Assembly: GCA_959018215.1 (NCBI GenBank)
Contig: CAUEKL010000123.1
Location: 1-6,941, forward strand
Source of the DNA: an uncultured Gemmiger sp.
GTDB lineage: Bacteria; Bacillota; Clostridia; Oscillospirales; Ruminococcaceae
Direction: 5' to 3'
Length of the DNA: 6,941 nucleotides
Below are positions 5,091 through 6,941 of this stretch, piece by piece. The position numbers were made by a program, and so were the translations under genes. Positions within the stretch are counted from its first letter, which is position 1. Each line of letters begins with the position of its first letter. Under the pieces are notes generated by a model. The model made no database searches, was not told where the DNA came from, and worked only from the letters and a program-made list of their open reading frames with translations.

Positions 5091-5122
5091 TACCCCAGAT
5101 GGAAACATCTGGGGTATTTTTT
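5091..5122 (+). terminator. Intrinsic terminator of rpmE
   Basis: An 11-bp perfect stem TACCCCAGATG (5091-5101) / CATCTGGGGTA (5106-5116) is closed by a GAAA tetraloop and followed by six Ts, 13 bases after the rpmE stop. No clear promoter is seen between it and the next gene, whose start is 32 bases downstream, so that gene may depend on read-through. Confidence 0.95.
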
Positions 5123-5154
5123 GCTTGTATGCCCAAATCAAAGGGGAGTAGGTC

Positions 5155-5772
5155 ATGCCTAATTATCAGACCATCCGCGGCACCGCCCGGTATGAATATG
5201 AGGAAAAGCGAAGCCGCTTCATAGCAACGGCGTCTTTTGCGGATACGGAGGAGAAGGCCCAGGCGATTCTGGAGGCAGTCCGTGCCGCTAACCGCACTGC
5301 CCGGCACAACGTCTATGCGTATGTGCTGCAAAACGGTCGGGTGCGTTATTCTGATGACGGGGAACCGGCCAAGACTGCCGGTACCCCGGTGCTGGAAAGT
5401 ATCCGGCATGCGGGACTTTCCGATGTGATCGTGGTGGTTACCCGGTATTTTGGTGGCATCCTGCTGGGAACGGGCGGTTTGGTCCGAGCCTACACGACGG
5501 CGGCTTCGGGGGCACTGCAGGCAGCAGAGCCGGTGAGCATGCGCAGCGTGGTGGACTGTTCCGTCCGTGTGCCCTATCCGTTGTTTGAAACGGCCCGACG
5601 TATGATCGAGCAGGCCCAGACCAGAATGGAAGAGCCCATCTTTGACGATGCCGTTACCCTGCGCTGGCGAATGCCGGCGGGGGAGGAAACGGCTTTGTGC
5701 GGGGCACTGCGTGAGCTGACCAGAGGCACGGCCGAGCCTTCCGTAGGGCAGGCGCATTATGATGCCTACTGA
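5155..5772 (+). CDS. yigZ: YigZ/IMPACT family protein (UPF0029)
   Basis: 205 aa, the usual length for bacterial YigZ. The N-terminal UPF0029 domain (~15-122) has EKRSRFIA, AxHNVYAY (49-56), SDDGEPAKTAGTPVL (66-80) and VVVTRYFGGILLGTGGLVRAY (93-113), all family signatures. The C-terminal ~135-200 fits the DUF1949 ferredoxin-like domain. The biochemical role of the bacterial proteins is not settled; the eukaryotic relative IMPACT/Yih1 acts on Gcn1-Gcn2 signalling, and the fold suggests contact with nucleic acid or the translation machinery. ATG at 5155 has AGGGGAG 8 bases upstream. It lies between rpmE and the HD hydrolase gene, separated from both by terminators. Confidence 0.93.
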   Translation: MPNYQTIRGTARYEYEEKRSRFIATASFADTEEKAQAILEAVRAANRTARHNVYAYVLQNGRVRYSDDGEPAKTAGTPVLESIRHAGLSDVIVVVTRYFGGILLGTGGLVRAYTTAASGALQAAEPVSMRSVVDCSVRVPYPLFETARRMIEQAQTRMEEPIFDDAVTLRWRMPAGEETALCGALRELTRGTAEPSVGQAHYDAY

Positions 5773-5778
5773 AAAAGC

Positions 5779-5800
5779 TTCCGTGCATAAAAACACGGAA
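5779..5800. terminator. Hairpin just after yigZ, terminator-like on the minus strand
   Basis: TTCCGTG (5779-5785) and CACGGAA (5794-5800) form a 7-bp stem around an A-rich loop, six bases after the yigZ stop. On the plus strand no U tract follows. On the minus strand it is followed by GCTTTTT, so it could stop antisense transcription coming from the right. Confidence 0.5.
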
Positions 5801-5813
5801 AATTCACAGATTC

Positions 5814-5835
5814 AAGAAGCGTTTGGCGCTTTTTT
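5814..5835 (+). terminator. Intrinsic terminator after yigZ
   Basis: AAGCG (5817-5821) pairs with CGCTT (5827-5831) around TTTGG, extendable by G-T and A-T pairs into the following T run that ends at 5835. It is a short but acceptable U-tract terminator, and together with the hairpin at 5779-5800 ends the yigZ transcript. Confidence 0.65.
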
Positions 5836-5851
5836 ATCGTATTTATATTAT
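5823..5851 (+). promoter_or_regulatory. Probable promoter of the dGTPase-like gene, embedded in the yigZ terminator
   Basis: -35 TTGGCG (5823-5828) lies in the loop and 3' arm of the yigZ terminator, and -10 TATTAT (5846-5851) follows after 17 bases. The start should be near 5858, about 50 nt before the ATG at 5908. The -10 is good and the -35 moderate. Confidence 0.5.
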
Positions 5852-5907
5852 AGAAGGCAATATTGACGGCCAATCTGCCGCAAGTACGGCAAAAAGGGGG
5901 AAGTGCC

Positions 5908-6909
5908 ATGAACGTCCGCGAACAAACCCAGACGCTCGAGCGCCTGACGTTGAGCCGGTATGCGGCTTTGAGTGAAAATTCCCGCGGCCGTGCACGCCCC
6001 GAAGAGGAAGAGCCTATGCGTCCGTGCTACCAGCGGGACCGGGACCGGATTCTGCATTGCAAGGCTTTTCGCCGCCTGAAGCAGAAAACGCAGGTATTCC
6101 TCTCGCCGGAAGGCGATCATTACCGCACCCGCCTGACGCATACCCTGGAAGTCAGCCAGATTGCCCGGACCATTGCCCGGGCCCTGCGCCTGAACGAGGA
6201 TCTGACCGAGGCCATCGCCCTGGGTCATGACCTGGGGCACACGCCTTTCGGCCATGCGGGGGAGAGGGCACTGAACCGCCTGTGCCCGGGAGGGTTTACC
6301 CATTACCGGCAGAGTCTGCGGGTTGTGGAATATCTGGAAAAGGACGGCAAAGGCCTGAACCTGACCTGGGAAGTGCGCAACGGCATCGTCACCCATACCA
6401 CAGGGGAGTGGGCCCGCACGCAGGAGGGCCGGGTGGTCCGGTATGCCGACCACATTGCTTTTTTGAATCATGATATTGAGGATGCCCTCACAGCGGGGGT
6501 GCTTTCCAACGAAGCACTGCCACCGGATGCGGTGCGGATTCTGGGCAAAACCAAAAGTCAGCGCATTACCACCATGATTACCGATCTGGTGGAACACAGT
6601 GCGGAAGGGGAGATGCATTTTTCTCCGGACGTGGAGGATGCTTATCACCTGCTCAAAGACTTTATGTACTCCACTGTCTACGTGGACAAGCAGGCCAAGC
6701 GAGAAGAGAAAAAGGTGGACAAAGTCGTGGAGGAGCTGTATTCTCGGCTTTGCGATGATCCTTCTCTTATGCCGAACTTTTATATGCAGATTGCCTACAC
6801 AGAGGGCATCGACCGTGCCGTGGTGGATTACATCTCCGGTATGAGCGACCATTTTGCCATCCGTCTGTTTGAGGACTGGCTGGTGCCCCAGAAATGGCAT
6901 GTACTGTAA
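5908..6909 (+). CDS. dgt: dGTPase-like HD-domain triphosphohydrolase
   Basis: 333 aa. The N-terminal YQRDRDRILHCKAFRRLKQKTQVF segment (41-64) is the signature of dNTP triphosphohydrolases, which cut dGTP or other dNTPs to deoxynucleoside plus triphosphate. HD-domain metal ligands are visible: His78 in RLTHTLEV, His107-Asp108 in ALGHDLGHTPFGHAGE, and Asp181 in RYADHIAFLNHDIEDA. The usual FEHNxQSLR is FTHYRQSLR here, with the His kept and the Asn replaced by Tyr. The C-terminal third is helical and charged, as in relatives. The ATG at 5908 is chosen because AAGGGGGAAG lies just upstream; an in-frame TTG at 5863 would add 15 residues with no family support. In many Firmicutes this gene precedes dnaG and rpoD, which would lie past the right edge. 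True substrate range is unproven. Confidence 0.92.
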   Translation: MNVREQTQTLERLTLSRYAALSENSRGRARPEEEEPMRPCYQRDRDRILHCKAFRRLKQKTQVFLSPEGDHYRTRLTHTLEVSQIARTIARALRLNEDLTEAIALGHDLGHTPFGHAGERALNRLCPGGFTHYRQSLRVVEYLEKDGKGLNLTWEVRNGIVTHTTGEWARTQEGRVVRYADHIAFLNHDIEDALTAGVLSNEALPPDAVRILGKTKSQRITTMITDLVEHSAEGEMHFSPDVEDAYHLLKDFMYSTVYVDKQAKREEKKVDKVVEELYSRLCDDPSLMPNFYMQIAYTEGIDRAVVDYISGMSDHFAIRLFEDWLVPQKWHVL

Positions 6910-6925
6910 CCCCCCCCCAAAAAAA
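6910..6925. repeat. C9A7 homopolymer run after the dGTPase-like gene
   Basis: Nine Cs (6910-6918) directly follow the TAA stop, then seven As (6919-6925). It is outside any coding frame seen here. Such runs slip easily during replication or sequencing. It could tune spacing or expression of the next gene, or be a length error in the assembly. Confidence 0.8.
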
Positions 6926-6941
6926 TCAATTCACGCAAAAG

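Noticed and set aside
5863..5907. TTG start 15 codons upstream for the dGTPase-like gene
   Set aside because: No SD in front of it, almost no distance from the predicted transcription start, and a good SD precedes the ATG at 5908.
5848..6900. Long minus-strand open frame opposite the dGTPase-like gene
   Set aside because: Antisense to a clear HD-domain gene with catalytic motifs on the plus strand; no recognisable domain.
1..6941. CRISPR array, insertion sequence or toxin-antitoxin pair
   Set aside because: No regularly spaced repeats, transposase motifs, IS-type terminal repeats or paired small toxin-like genes were seen on either strand.

Overview
The window looks like chromosomal DNA of a moderately GC-rich Firmicute, most plausibly a gut Oscillospiraceae/Ruminococcaceae relative such as the Faecalibacterium, Gemmiger or Subdoligranulum group. 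This is inferred from the four-Cys L31 protein, the Gram-positive style SD sites and U-tract terminators, the protein style, and a dGTPase-type gene of the kind that often precedes dnaG and rpoD in these bacteria. No 16S or other species marker is present. The first ~315 bases are clearly more AT-rich than the rest.

Left edge (1-315, minus strand): the 5' three quarters of a tRNA-Arg(CCT) gene cut by the window edge, a degenerate tRNA-Arg-like remnant just upstream of it, and a good sigma-A-type promoter (TTGATT-17-TATAAT) with inverted and direct repeats at its start point. Next comes a minus-strand gene row read from right to left: a CPBP-family membrane protease homologue (TTG start), tadA (tRNA adenosine-34 deaminase), an SDR oxidoreductase overlapping tadA by 17 nt, and a GH25 lysozyme-like protein without signal peptide. 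A strong terminator-shaped hairpin sits between the SDR and GH25 genes. Its 3' arm is the GH25 Shine-Dalgarno sequence and its U tract touches the GH25 start codon, so the GH25 gene appears to be conditionally expressed.

Divergent centre (3485-3806): the CPBP operon promoter, a LysR-type regulator promoter on the plus strand, and between them the most interesting element, a candidate minus-strand small RNA of ~105 nt. It has two hairpins with the identical seven-base loop CCGCACA, a pyrimidine-rich anti-SD-like linker between them, and a U7 intrinsic terminator. Its putative promoter overlaps the lysR promoter back to back, the usual layout for a LysR regulator and its target.

Right half (plus strand): LysR regulator; rpmE (L31) with a near-perfect promoter, a ~130-nt structured leader and a textbook terminator; a YigZ/IMPACT family protein followed by another terminator; and a dGTPase-like HD phosphohydrolase whose probable promoter lies inside that terminator. 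The window ends just after the HD gene with a C9A7 homopolymer run. The protein genes are mainly housekeeping; the novelty is in the non-coding regions.
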